Assembly: GCF_016808095.1 (NCBI RefSeq)
Contig: NC_068973.1
Span: forward strand, 15,992,501-16,056,500
Length of the DNA stretch: 64,000 nt
Direction: 5' to 3'
Source: Vigna angularis
Taxonomy: Eukaryota > Streptophyta > Magnoliopsida > Fabales > Fabaceae
The first letter of the stretch is position 1. Every line of letters starts with the position of its first letter. Below the pieces are notes generated by a model. That model did no database searches and was not told where the DNA came from. It saw only the letters and a program-made list of their open reading frames with translations. Shown one piece after another: positions 23,641 to 34,823 of the stretch. The position numbers and the translations under genes are program-made.

Positions 23641-24640
23641 ATCCTCCATTACATTGAATAGCCTCGGTGATCTAATTGATTTAAAAGTCATTTTCGCTTA
23701 AGCGAGAATAATTTAGCTTAAGCGAGAATAATTTAGCTTAAGCGAGAATTTGGGCAGTATATATACTCACGAGACAGAAAGAAATATGGTCTTTGGTTCT
23801 TTGGAGGCGCGATTTCACGTCTAGAGCTCATGCAGGGCACGAGGAGCTTGTGGGAACATCTCCTCCTCTTCCTTTGGGTCTTCTTCTTCTTCCATCTTCC
23901 ATGTTTGTAAGCTTTAGGGTTCTCCATTTCCCATGGAGAACCACATTCATCTTGTTAGGGTTAGATGTAGCCTATAAACTCTTGTGTAATGAATGATTAT
24001 TTCGTATTTATAAATGCCTTTTCTATCTATTACTAGTATTCTTGTTTCCGATCTTAAAGCTTGCATGTAATGAGAATGTTCATGACTTGATTTTGGGATT
24101 GAGCTAGGGATGGGATATGAAATCTTGAACTGAAACAAGAGTCCTTGTGGGTCATTGAGCCAAGGATGGGATATGATTCACATGTTGTCTTAGATCCTAG
24201 TTCTTAATGCGGGTTTGCTTGTTAGATTGTCCAAGGGATTAGAGTTTGATAAGGAAAACCTAGGCTCTATCACCTAAGGGATTAGGGCTAGAGTGTTTTA
24301 GTGGATTGACTTTAGTAAATTGATAGAGAGAAGATGAAATTGGTTATACACAAGAGTGCATTGGTGAAAACTAACCTTAACAATGTCATTTCATACCATT
24401 TCTAGTCTTTTCCATTTCCAAGTGCCTTCAATACCAAAGTCCAATCTTGTAATTACTTGTGAATTTATCTTTTTGCACATATTCTTAAATGATGAGTTGT
24501 TCATGAGTTTAGATGAGTTGTTAATCGCACAATTTTCTTGTATTATGAGTCTCTTGGGAAAACGATACCTGGTCTTACCACAGTTTGTTACTTGAACGAT
24601 TTGGTGTACTTGTCAAAGAGATTAACAAAATTCTCAATTA
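23640..24640 (+). repeat. Gypsy-like LTR relic
   Basis: The segment has an enhancer-like tandem repeat (23696-23749), a TATA-like AGTATATATACTC at 23757, a leader with GTTAGGGTTAGATGTAGCC, a run of phrases typical of gypsy-type legume LTRs (GGATGGGATATGA twice, AAGGGATTAG twice) and an end near AAACGATACCTGGTCTTACC. No coding domain or second LTR was recognised, so the family call is from sequence style. Confidence 0.45.
23696..23749. repeat. 20-bp tandem repeat in the LTR relic
   Basis: The unit GCTTAAGCGAGAATAATTTA occurs twice exactly (23696-23715, 23716-23735) followed by a partial third copy. Each unit contains the palindrome GCTTAAGC. Confidence 0.92.
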
Positions 24641-24970
24641 ATTTGTTGGCATTCTCACTATCAATCAAAATACATTCTCAATTAAAGGCAAAAACTTTGT
24701 AGATTAATCATAGTAAATTTAACCAAAGTACATTCTCAGTTAAAAATTATTATGCCTAATCATGTGTATTCTTTTACCTCTTATATCAAGTAAAAAACCA
24801 ATTAATCAAAGTACATTGTTGATTAATTTTTGTGAAAGTTCACTTTTAATCAAAGTACATTCTCAATTATTAGAAAAAACTCATTCAATCACATGAAAGT
24901 TTCTAACTTTAATCAAAGTAAATTCTCGATTAAAATTAAAAACCCTTTGACTCAAATGATTCATATGTTA
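24640..24970. repeat. Dispersed AATCAAAGTACATTCTC repeats
   Basis: The word AATCAAAGTACATTCTCAAT or a close variant (with AGTAAATTCTCGAT, AGTACATTGTTGAT) occurs about six times between 24661 and 24935 at irregular spacing of roughly 45-65 bp. It looks like subterminal or LTR-derived repetition. Confidence 0.6.
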
Positions 24971-25512
24971 TGTAGATTTAATATCATGCCAACTTTCTAT
25001 AATGTAAAAATCATTACTTTTACTTGATTAAGAATAAAAATAAAAAGACAGATAAAAAATATATCACCACAAGAATAAAAAGAACAAAAAGATTTTTTAT
25101 CTAACCTCATATTCTAGTTAAGAAATTACAATAAAATCAATCCTAAAGGCTTAACACTCCATAAAATGTGGAAATAACATAAAAATAGAAAAAAAAAAGA
25201 GGGTGAATAACATGAGAGTAGAGATATGACGAAATTTTAACACCCAAAGGGTTCCTAATAGGGCTGGGCACAGTTTACTTAAAAACTATAAACTATAGTT
25301 TATCTATACTCTTTTATACTTAAAAAAACTTAAACTATTTTTACTAAAACCTAGTTAATTGTTTAACAATTCAATTTAAATATACTGAACTTATTTTATT
25401 TTTAATACAATTAACTGTATTGTACTATGGTTTAGGTTTCATATTTGCGATCAAAATTTTCTCATGCCTCATTACATTCCTTTCTCAGTATCTCAAAGGC
25501 TCTATGGTTGAA

Positions 25513-25580
25513 GGTTCGTCACTGTGGAAGGTTCGTCGCCGTGGAAGGCTCGTCGCCGTCGAAGGCTCCTCGTCGTCGAA
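25513..25580. repeat. 17-bp tandem repeat, four units
   Basis: Units starting 25513, 25530, 25547 and 25564 read GGTTCGTCACTGTGGAA with gradual substitutions toward GGCTCCTCGTCGTCGAA. This GC-rich island sits inside the hAT element in AT-rich surroundings. Confidence 0.85.
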
Positions 25581-26544
25581 CGCTTTGTCGCACTCTGTCG
25601 TCGCCGAACTTCGAAGGCTTTACACCAACGTCGAAGGTTCTGAGAACATTTCTCCTTTATCCCGAAGCAAAGGCATATCACTCTGCAACCCAAAGGTACA
25701 AATGTTTTCCCTTTCCCTTTCAAAAGGGATAAATAAAATTGGAAAGCGATGCACATTAGGATGAACCCAGTAGAGTAACAATTGATTTTCTTTTGGATTT
25801 TGTGGGAGTTTTAATTGTTTAAGAAGATTTGATTTTATTTGCCCTTTTGATAAGGGTAGATTCTCTAACCTACAAAGTTCTAGATTGATTAATAAAGAGA
25901 GAGGTCAATGACTTGTGTTGTGTCTTCTTATTTGTTAATTTTAGGTTTCTTTCAAAATTATGTTATGTTGTTCAAAGCTTAGACTTTTTTATGAGGAATT
26001 TGATGGAAACTAATGAAAGATTGTTGCTTTGGAAGGGTGTTATATGATCTTTTTGCATTCTGTCCATTGGGTACATTGGTTAACTTTGTTTTTAATGTTA
26101 ATTCCGCGTTTAGACAGGCTTTCAGGGGTGACATTGGATAATTAGTTTGTGTTGATTGAAGCAGGATAGAGTTTAGGAAAAATCTGTGGATTTTGGGGAA
26201 TCATTAAGTGGTTGTATGCTTTGGTTAGTATTTGTTGGCCTTAGATTTGATTCCAAACGCGGTAATAATGTTGCTAATGTTCATAATCATATGTAATTGT
26301 GTAAATGATGATGTGTAATTAATTGGTACAAAGATTAAAGAAAACACTAATAAGATAGTAAGGATGGGTTGGAAAAAGTCAACTAATATGAGTGCTTATT
26401 CTCATTTCTACATTAAGCATTCAATTCTTGCAGGGTAGTAAACATTAAACAGTACAAGAGATGACCATATAAAACATTCAATGGGCATACCCAACACTAA
26501 CTTGAGAAGAAAGATTTAGTTATCATCAGAGAAATGAGAGGTTC

Positions 26545-26724
26545 ATGGTTCGAATCAAAATGGATCCAGATAATTTATCAACACGGAAAAATGTTGTAAT
26601 ATACAGTGAAATTGGTCTGGATGTGTCACCATCATCATCACTGGATGACAGTCCCTCAAAAAGTGAGGGGATTTCTTGTGATCCTCATGAAGCTCCTTTT
26701 GAATCTCCAACCATTATCCTTCAG
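26545..26724 (+). pseudogene. Exon-like piece in the hAT element, unrecognised
   Basis: An open frame (codon start at 26560, MDPDNLSTRKNVVIYSE) runs through a Ser/Asp/Pro-rich stretch (VSPSSSLDDSPSKSEG) and FESPTIILQ to a good donor, CAG followed by GTGAAT at 26725. The composition looks coding, but I do not recognise the family. It may belong to the same captured gene as the NECAP-like exons or to a different one. Confidence 0.35.
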
Positions 26725-28041
26725 GTGAATTATCATTATCCTTTTGAAGCTCCTTTTGGCATTTTCATTATCCTTTATTATATTCATTATTGATCTTGAT
26801 TAGTTTAATTGAATATTTTATGGTGTCTTGGAACATACTATGACCAATCTGAAGTACAAATGCATCAAAACTATTGAGGAGCTAGTTTCAAATACCATGA
26901 AGCTTCCACTTTTATCTAGTTCATATTCTTCCAGTGATGGTTGATGATGGGCCGTGTGATTTTTGAAGGAAACCCACAAAGTTATGGTGAGGGAGAAAAC
27001 CTTTTCTAGTCAGAGTCAAAAGGAAGGGCTGCAGCCAACATCTACTGAGGTGAATGGTTTCCTTTACCATATCACCAAGGGTAAGAGGGTGTGCTTTGTA
27101 TGCTTCATTCAGAGTATTCATTTTCGTTAAGCTCATGGAGAGATGTAGAAATAATGTACTTGAGAGAAAGTACAGGTTGTTTAATGTGGGTGATGAAAAA
27201 GGACTTCCAAGTGTAACTGTTAAAATAAGTAATTGTGGTGAACATAATGAGGGTGAGAATTCCTTTGACCTTTAGGCAGAATACTAAGTTCTGCTCTTGA
27301 TGTGAACTAATATTATTTGAACTATTAAATTCTTAATATGTTGAAAGTTTTAAGTACAACTATTAAAAATGTTGAAGCATAACATTATTTGTTCATTTGA
27401 ATGTGATACATGCTGATTTATATTTGATCTGTTGATTTGAATCTTTACCTTCGTTGATGGAAAGAAGATAAATAAGTCAAAAAAAGGGAAGACTTGGATC
27501 TACTGAAACCCATAGTCTTGAACTACATAGGGGAAAACACAAAAAAAGTCAAGACACAAATCAAGAAGGTATCGATTTTGATTTCGTATTTGGTTATGGT
27601 TTATAAATTCCACATTCTAATATAAATGCTTGCTTGTGAAGAACATACAATAGTTGTGTATATCTTATGGTTTTATGTGTTGTGGTTTATTTATTTTATT
27701 ATCATATTGCATGTTGTTTGGTTATGAGTATTCATAGCTGCTGTCTCATTGAATGATGCCACATTTATTTTTCTTGACATAAACATTTATATGTATTGAA
27801 GGGGCTATATATGTAATCTTTAGTGAACACTATCAAAAAGTTGGCTGACACCGATATTGTCTATGGTGTTAGATCTGTGTTATCACTTTTGCTATGCTTT
27901 TAATTATTTTGTGTCTTTCATTAGCTTTGTTAATGTTCTTTATGGAGAAATTGGTTTTCTGATTTTGGAAATTTGGTGACTTTTTTTCCTGCTCTGGAGT
28001 GTGTGATTACTGGATTTTTATATTAGTGAAATTCATTTCAG

Positions 28042-28136
28042 AGCTGATGAATGGGATGTCAACAAATGGAAAGGGATATTGAAAGTCCTTAACAAGGGAG
28101 AAGAATGCATCATAAAACTTGAAGATAAGAGCTCGG
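28042..28136 (+). pseudogene. Captured NECAP-like exon 1 (PHear domain piece)
   Basis: After an acceptor TTTCATTTCAG ending at 28041 the frame reads ADEWDVNKWKGILKV and then NKGEECIIKLEDKSS, ending at a donor GTAAAA at 28137. This matches the characteristic string of the plant NECAP (adaptin-ear-binding coat-associated protein, DUF1681) family, in which the W-x-G-x-L-K-V and KGEECI-LEDK blocks are conserved. The intact proteins act in clathrin-coat endocytosis. Two residues usually present between NKW and G seem missing. Confidence 0.6.
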
Positions 28137-28218
28137 GTAAAACCACATTGAATCTGCTTCTAATATAATGTACAATTTTTTCTTTATTTTTTAATTTTAT
28201 GATGAAATATATAACTAG

Positions 28219-28309
28219 GTGAATTATATGCTCGGGCATTTTTAAGAGGAGAGCCGCATTCAGTAGAGTCTGTTATTGACAACAGCGAGTGGTTTTCGCA
28301 AATGGTTGA
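28219..28309 (+). pseudogene. Captured NECAP-like exon 2, truncated
   Basis: Following an acceptor ...AACTAG at 28208-28218 region, the frame continues in phase from the previous exon as GELYARAFLRGEPHSVES and VIDNS, matching the NECAP pattern GELYARAF..GEP..VE.VID-S. After that the sequence departs from the family (where RYFVLR is usual) and meets TGA at 28310. The intact intron between the two exons shows that genomic DNA rather than cDNA was taken up. Confidence 0.6.
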
Positions 28310-28334
28310 TTCATGATGATTTCAAGTATAGTTT

Positions 28335-28425
28335 TTTAGTTCAGTTAATCTGAACTAAAAAAGAGTTCAGTTCAGTTAATCTGAACTAAAAAAGAGTTTA
28401 GTTCAGTTACTCTGAACTATTTTTT
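28335..28425. repeat. 31-bp subterminal palindromic repeat of the hAT element
   Basis: AGTTCAGTTAATCTGAACT occurs at about 28338, 28369 and 28400 (third copy with ACTCTG), each a near-perfect palindrome. Such subterminal motifs are often transposase-binding sites in hAT elements; that role here is inferred. Confidence 0.8.
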
Positions 28426-28520
28426 AGTTTAGTGCAATTTTTTTGAACTGGTTTGTAGTTAACTACAAACTTTTATAGTGCAGTGCAGTATAGTACATTT
28501 TGCCCACCCCTAGTTCCTAA

Positions 28521-29660
28521 GCTCTCATAATGTGTTTCCCTAAGGCTCTTTATATAGAAATTGGATTGAGCTTTGTTTTACGCTTTTTGTTGTTGTAATC
28601 TTCTTTATGATAATGTAATATCCTCTATTCATCTCGTAAATTAATCTAATATCATCAAGATATTATTAGAGTTTTGTGGAGATATAAACATATTTGAGAA
28701 GATATTTACTAGATTAGAAAAAATTGACAAATATTATCTTTTGGTATTTATTGATATAGTTAAATAAGGTAATTTTTTAACAAAATCAAATAAAATATCT
28801 TAAGATATAATTCTTCAAATTATCTTTCATCATAAACATTTATCAATTATCAAATCCCTTTTTATAGAAAAAAAAGAGAAAAATGCATGGTCTAGATTTT
28901 GTTGTCTGTTCCTTCTTCCTAGCTTATCTATTTTTCTTCACTTTTTCATACGTTTCTTGTCTTCTTCATGCAATGCTTGACTTGACTTCTTATGGTCTTG
29001 ATTATTTGTTATTTTTGGATTTATCTTTAAGGTGTCATGAAAGTTTAACCAATTTATTTACACACCTCAATAAGCTCAACTTAGTTGTAGTTACACTAGG
29101 ACACATCAAAATATCCAAAGAATATTTATGCAACTAAAAAACTATTTTTATCATATTTTTGTATCTCAAGCTCAATAAACCTAATTATCTTTTAAAATAA
29201 AAAACCAATTACGAATCAAATATTAAAGACTAAATGAGAGCATCAATATGCACTCATCACCCACTTATAACATTCTATAACTCCTTGAATGCAACACATC
29301 TCATTTCCATAGGTTCTTAAGACAAGATCGTTTAGAGACTAGACCATCTATCAACTCAAATTTTGAAGTTTAACAAAAAGCATTAAACAAACTATCGCTT
29401 GGTATGAAAAATTATTTTAATGAAATAACATCTAAAAGAAAAATATTTTATAACAACCTTTAGAGTGAATTCAAGCTTATAATAACATTTTCCAGATTGA
29501 ACTGTCTGATGAAAAAAGTTTACAAACAACATCTAAACATATAAAAGAAATAGGTACAAGCTAGCATTTTATGAACAACCTATCTCTTTAATAGAACTAA
29601 AGCTTAAAGAAAGATTTATTGAAAAGAATGTTCGCTTATACATTTTTTTCTAAGAGAAAA
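28521..29660. other. AT-rich spacer, no gene seen
   Basis: A short frame at 28883-29137 (84 codons, hydrophobic start) has no recognised domain. Nothing else could be supported. Confidence 0.4.
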
Positions 29661-29664
29661 TATC

Positions 29665-30010
29665 ATATGTTACACATATTGAAGTGACTCAGATGGTATC
29701 TTTGCATAAGTGCTTTTGATTTTGTTGAGTGAGAGTATTAAATCATACATTCACTAAAGTGACTTAAACAATATTTTTTGATTTCACTAAGTAAGAGTCT
29801 TAGATGATACACTCACTAAAGTGACTTAAATGATAACTTCACTATAGTCCTTATAATTTAACTAAGTGACAATATATTTGATTGAGTGTTTTTACTTCTT
29901 TGAGAAAGAGTATCAAATAGTATACTCACTGAAGTGACTCGGAAGATACATCCACTTAATTGTTTCAAATTTCTAAGATAAACAATACCACTCACTTAAG
30001 CGACTTGGAT
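29665..30010. repeat. Degenerate tandem repeat with TCACTAAAGTGACTTA box
   Basis: Boxes such as CACTCACTAAAGTGACTTA recur near 29675, 29750, 29810, 29925 and 29990, alternating with TTGAGTGAGAGTAT-type words (29725, 29785, 29900). The period is about 60-110 bp and uneven. Confidence 0.6.
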
Positions 30011-30059
30011 AATGCCTCCTACAACAAAATTAATACAACTCTAAAAATAAAACTACTTT

Positions 30060-30670
30060 AAATGAAAATACCTTGGACTTAACATGCAACTAAAGAACAT
30101 GAAACTCACATGTAATAAAAGAACTTCAAACTCAATGTGCATTTGAAGAACTTCAATTTTACATAGTTGAAGAGCTTTAGACTTACATGCAACAAAAAAA
30201 CTTCATACTTAACATGCAACTAAAGAGCTCTAGACTCACGTGTTGTTAAAGAACTTTAAAAACACATGTAGTTGAAGAGCTTTAGACTCACATGAAACAA
30301 AAGAACTTCAAACTCAACATGTAGCTTAAGAACATCATAGCCAAAATGTAGTTGAAAAGCTTTAAATTCACATGTAACTGAAGAATTTTAAACTTACATA
30401 CAACAAAAGAGCTTCATACTCACATGCAACTAAAAGGTTTCAAACACACATGAAAAAATAGGAACTTCAAACTCAACAGGCAATTAAAGAACATCATACT
30501 CAACATATAGTTGAAGAAATTCAAACTCACATGCAATTAAAAAGTTTTAGAATTACATGCAACAAAAAAAAAACTTCAAATTCAACATGTAATTGAAGAA
30601 TTTCATACTTACATGTACTTGAAGAGTTTTAGATTCACATACAACCCAATAACTTCAAATTTAACATACA
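30060..30670. repeat. Degenerate minisatellite, ~30-bp unit
   Basis: About twenty copies of a unit like AAGAACTTCAAACTCAACAT plus GCAACT/GTAGTTG follow each other with many substitutions; odd units carry ACTTCAAACTCAACATG and even ones GCTTTAGACTCACATG, suggesting a higher-order period near 60 bp. No coding function is apparent. Confidence 0.7.
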
Positions 30671-32100
30671 ATACAATATTATTATACTAAAATTGAATCT
30701 ATTTCAAATTCATCAACTAAAATCAATTAGTTTCCCTTATTTGAAATTTTTATTCTCAGTGAACTTCCAACACAACAACAAGAATTTAGAAAGAGAAAAA
30801 AATATATAAATAGCAATGAAAGAATACAAATTATACAAATATAATCTTACATAATACATAAACAACTAGTAATTACAAGAAATATAATAAAGAAAAGAAA
30901 AACAAGACATATATATGATTAATTAAGTTATAATCTGATTTAGTTTTGAATAAGTAAAAAATTTAAACTAATCAGAAATTAATATATAACTCGGTTTGAC
31001 TTAAATACCTTATAAACCAATATCAAATAAAAATTGTCTATGATGTGGATTGATTTGATAATTTTTAAATTTTTTAAAATTATTTATTTTATTTTTATAT
31101 GATTTATGAAATATTTTATGTTGGTTATAACTAACAAACTAATTTAACATAATAAGAAATAAAAAACATTACAAACATCTTGTAGAAAATACATACGATG
31201 TAAAAGGAAATACATCACAACTCATTGGTCAAGTATCTATGCTAGCGTAATTAAGTTGTCTGCTACATTAAAATACCGTGGGTTTAACTATGAACTATAA
31301 AAATATAATTAATATAACTATAAGTGATTTGATTTAGTCATCATAATAGGAAGAAAAACCAAGTAAAACCTAACAAAATTGTGTTTTTTATTTTTAATTT
31401 ATCCGTTTTCAATTTTTTCTGGATTAATTAAGTTATTTATTAAAATGATTTGGTACGATTTTTAAATATCATTAACTACTAGTACGGTTCGTTGTTAGTA
31501 TAAACTCACATACTTTCAATTTAAATTTTGTTGAAAATAGGGTCTACATTGATGGGAATTACCAAACTACTAATTACGAATGTACTATACCGGTCTTTCA
31601 TTTCTTTTAAAACTCACTTTCTTAATTTTTAATTACTAAATCTAGTGTTTTTATCATCTCTCTTTATATAAATGTCTGAAATATTTTTACTTCGAAAATT
31701 AGAGATTAATTTGGGGATTTTACAAAACAAATTAAAAGATTAGAACTTAAGCATTCAATTACATTTTTATAAAAAAAATGTAACATTTGAGATTAAGGTT
31801 TTAAAATGTCATTTTTTTTTCAATATTATTTTTTGGTGAAAGGTGGTGGCCTTTTAGTTGTCAATTTCTAAGAGTGTTTGAAATCAATTAATGAATTTTG
31901 TATATAAGAACTCTAACGAAAAAAATATGAAAATCCAAAACTTGTAGCCAAGATAAAAACGATAAGAATGACTCAATAAGTGAAATTAAAAATATGATTA
32001 AAAGTTATAATACAAATAATTACAATATAAATATAAGAAAACAAAATGAAAGATTATATATATACAATTTCTTGAATATTTTATATAAGTTTATTTCTGT
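30671..32100. other. AT-rich spacer, no gene seen
   Basis: No ORF, RNA gene or transposon end could be supported in this interval. Confidence 0.4.
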
Positions 32101-32570
32101 GATCGACTCTACTAACTGATATGCCACCTAATATTATGCATTGAGGTTGATCGGTTGGATATGAATACGAATGTGAATTTGGTAATTAACTATGAAATTA
32201 TCATGGTAAACATGATTAAAAGGTGATTAAGCTATTATTAGGCTGTTACTAAGGTAAAAGACCCACAAAGAAACCTATAAATATAGAGTGTAAGTAATAC
32301 ATTCAATACTTTTTCATCTATATCATTTATTGAACTCTATCTTAACCAAACATTGACTTGAATGTTGGAGTGCCTTTGGCTGGTAACCGATCAGGTAGAG
32401 TGAATTGAGCAACAAAAGAAACTAGCCAAGATACTTGAGCAAGGAACAAATCGACCAAACAGACAGAAAAAGTGTAATATGAATATCCTTGATCTTTTTG
32501 TGTGTTCCAACAACACTTTTTGAATGTAATACAATATTATTAAATTTGACAACTATGGTAAGGAGAAAAT
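32100..32570 (+). repeat. Possible LTR relic
   Basis: A TATA-like CCTATAAATATAGAG at 32274 is followed by GACTTGAATGTTGGAGTGCC, CTTTGGCTGG and a run ending TGTGTTCCAACAACA, the style of a plant LTR R/U5 region. No partner repeat, primer site or coding region was found. Confidence 0.35.
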
Positions 32571-32764
32571 AAAAAGGTCTAACATTTAGTTTAATATAAA
32601 TATTTTTCTTAATATTTGCTAAAGTTATTTAATGTATTTTTAATGTGGTTTTAGTTTAGTCTAATGTTCATATTTATTAAAAGGAGTAGATAGTCTTTTC
32701 ATTAATTTGATGTTAATGCCATTTAAAAGTGGTAATGTGAGATTGTAAATGACATATGACATTG

Positions 32765-34820
32765 CCCTAGTGCAGTAAAGGGAAAAGGCAGCAGTTATTT
32801 TCGCTTATACGCAGTGGTTCCGCAACCGAGGCATATACAGGCGAGACAAAAAGGGTAGGCTTTTTGCCTCGGTTGTAAATCGAGACGAAAATGTGTGTGC
32901 TTTTGCCTCGGTTCAAATCCAACTGAGGCAGTAAAGAGGTGTGTGCTTTTGCCTTGGTTCAAATCCAATCGAGGCAATAAAGGTTTTTTTTTTTTAACAT
33001 TCAACTATAGTAGTGCAAGCTCCAAGCAAAAAGCCTCATGTATTAACTCAGCCCTTCCAAGAAGATCAATCATGACAATGTAATGCATTATCATTTACAA
33101 TAGTAGCACTTTTGTGTGTAGGGGTATCATTATCTTAAATAAAATAAACTTGTTCTCCTTTCCCCCTTCAAGCTCTTTCACTGCAAAATACAAAGATCTG
33201 AACATAAGTCAGAACAACACGCAATTAACTAAAAATAACAGCAATCATTTCAGCCTTGCAGGTGCAACCATTTCAGCCTTGCAGGTATGTAAGAATCCGA
33301 ACTAAAAAAGAAAGAGAATAAGGATCGTGATTGTTCTTAAAAACTAAAAATTATTCTTCAAAGAAGAAAGGACAAAGCACAATGGAATCATCAGACCCAT
33401 TTATCAAATTAGGAAAATTCACAAGAAAGATGAAGGGAAAAGAACAAAAGAAAACCCACATGAATTGCAAGTATAACAACATCAGGAGCAAGAAAAAGAG
33501 TCATGTGACTAGTGAGGTTGAAGGGTGCTGTGAGCAAACGTCCAGTTGGCACAGTGAGTTGGCCGCACCCTTATTCCCCAACTTGGAAATGACCCTACAC
33601 CTCTCTCAAACGCCTCAGTGTTGAGAGTAACGTTGTCACCGACCCCACCAAATTCAGTCAAACAGAAAACCACCTGCCGCAACTTCGGCGGTTGCTGCAC
33701 CAGAACACCACCCAACACCAGAAAGTCGTTGATCATGTTCCTTTGCTAGACAAAAAGCGAGGCTAGCGCCGCCACCCACAGGAACGCGAAGAGGGTCTTG
33801 TGAGAAGCGAAAGGTGGCGTTTTGGGGTTCAGGAGGAACCACCTGACAACCATCCGAGTACCGGAGGAGGAGCCCTTGCGCCCTTGTGCCTCCGCCGTGA
33901 AAGAGAAAAACCACCCAGCACCAGAAAGTCGTTGATCGTGTTCCTTTGCCAAATAAAAAGCAAGGTCAGCGCTGCCACCCACAGGAACGCGAAGAGGGTC
34001 TTGTGAGAAGCGAAAGGTGGCGTTTTGGGGTTGAGAAGGAACCACCCGAGAACCATCCGAGTACCCAAGGAGGAGCCCTTGCGCCTTCGTCGTGAAAGAG
34101 AAAACCCCCAGCAGCAGAAAGTCGTTGGTCGTGTTCCTTTGCCAAACGAAAAGGAAGGCGAGCGCCGCCACCCACAGGAACGCGAAGAGGGTCCTTTGAG
34201 AAGTGAACGGTGGCGTTTTGGAGTTGAGGAGGAACCACCCGAGAACCATCCGAGTACCTGAGAAGGAGCCCTTGTGCCCTTGCGCCTCCACCGTGAAAGA
34301 GAAAACCCTCTTTGGCGACGTGAAAGAGAAAACCCTCTTTGGCTTGTGCGAGACCCCTGGTGTTGCCCCAAAGTTGGGTCTCTTCGTGAGAAAAGAATCA
34401 TCACGAAGAAGGAGAAATAAAACCTGTTTGTGATGTGGAGGAAGAAGAAACTCGTGGAGGAGGAAGAAGAAAGCCCTTTTGGCTTGAGGAGGAAGAAAAA
34501 GCACTTCGCGTGAGAAGTAAGCCATTGCGTCAGGTGCACAGTCTGAGTTTGCATATGCCTTGGTTGTTCACTTAACTGAAGCAATATAAACCTTATGCTT
34601 CGGTTCCCTTGAACCGAGTCATATAATCTCATTTTTACTAGTGCTTTATGCCTCAGTTGCCGACTTAACCGAGACTGTATACCTATCACGCTTTGGTTCC
34701 TTTTGAACCGAGGCATATAACTTCCCTAAAACTACAAAAATGTCACTGCGCTTTTATACGCTTCAGTTTCAATAAAATCAAGACGTATATAGCGCGTTAA
34801 AAACACTTTTTTTACTAGTG
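32765..34820. mobile_element. Non-autonomous CACTA element, TSD TTG
   Basis: The right end read on the minus strand is CACTAGTAAAAAAAGTG and the left end is CCCTAGTGCAGTAAAGGG, a CACTA-type terminus with one substitution. The 3-bp duplication TTG lies at 32762-32764 and 34821-34823. Both subterminal regions are packed with GCCTCGGTT/AACCGAGGC motifs in both orientations (32815-32985; 34555-34745), as expected for CACTA transposase-binding arrays. No transposase gene was found; the interior is a GC-rich tandem repeat. Confidence 0.8.
33704..34290. repeat. ~195-bp GC-rich tandem repeat, three copies
   Basis: Copies are anchored by GAAAGTCGTTGATC at 33721, 33924 and 34117 (periods 203 and 193). 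Each contains GCCACCCACAGGAACGCGAA, GGTGGCGTTTTGG and GGAGCCCTTGCGCC. The block is far richer in GC than its surroundings. Long overlapping minus-strand frames (259 and 295 codons) cross it, but they are in different frames, have repeat-derived low-complexity content and no domain, so they are probably not genes. Confidence 0.85.
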
Positions 34821-34823
34821 TTG

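Larger units (their letters stand above)
25259..28512. mobile_element. Non-autonomous hAT element, 8-bp TSD, with captured gene pieces
   Basis: The left end TAGGGCTGGGCA and the right end read on the minus strand, TAGGGGTGGGCA, are hAT-type terminal inverted repeats, and a perfect 8-bp duplication GTTCCTAA flanks them (25251-25258 and 28513-28520). Subterminal regions contain AACTATAAACTATAG-like and AGTTCAG...CTGAACT palindromes. No hAT transposase was found. Interior pieces with splice-like borders, including NECAP-like exons, indicate captured genomic gene sequence. Confidence 0.85.

Noticed and set aside
26535..26560. tRNA B-box-like GGTTCGAATCA
   Set aside because: No A box or acceptor stem upstream; it lies inside the hAT element at the start of an exon-like frame.
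30060..30670. Regular short repeats suggesting a CRISPR array
   Set aside because: Units are degenerate and contiguous, without constant repeats and unique spacers, and the DNA is plant nuclear.
33746..34716. Two long minus-strand frames (259 and 295 codons) as real genes
   Set aside because: They overlap in different frames, follow a 195-bp tandem repeat, show only repeat-derived low-complexity content and lack any domain.
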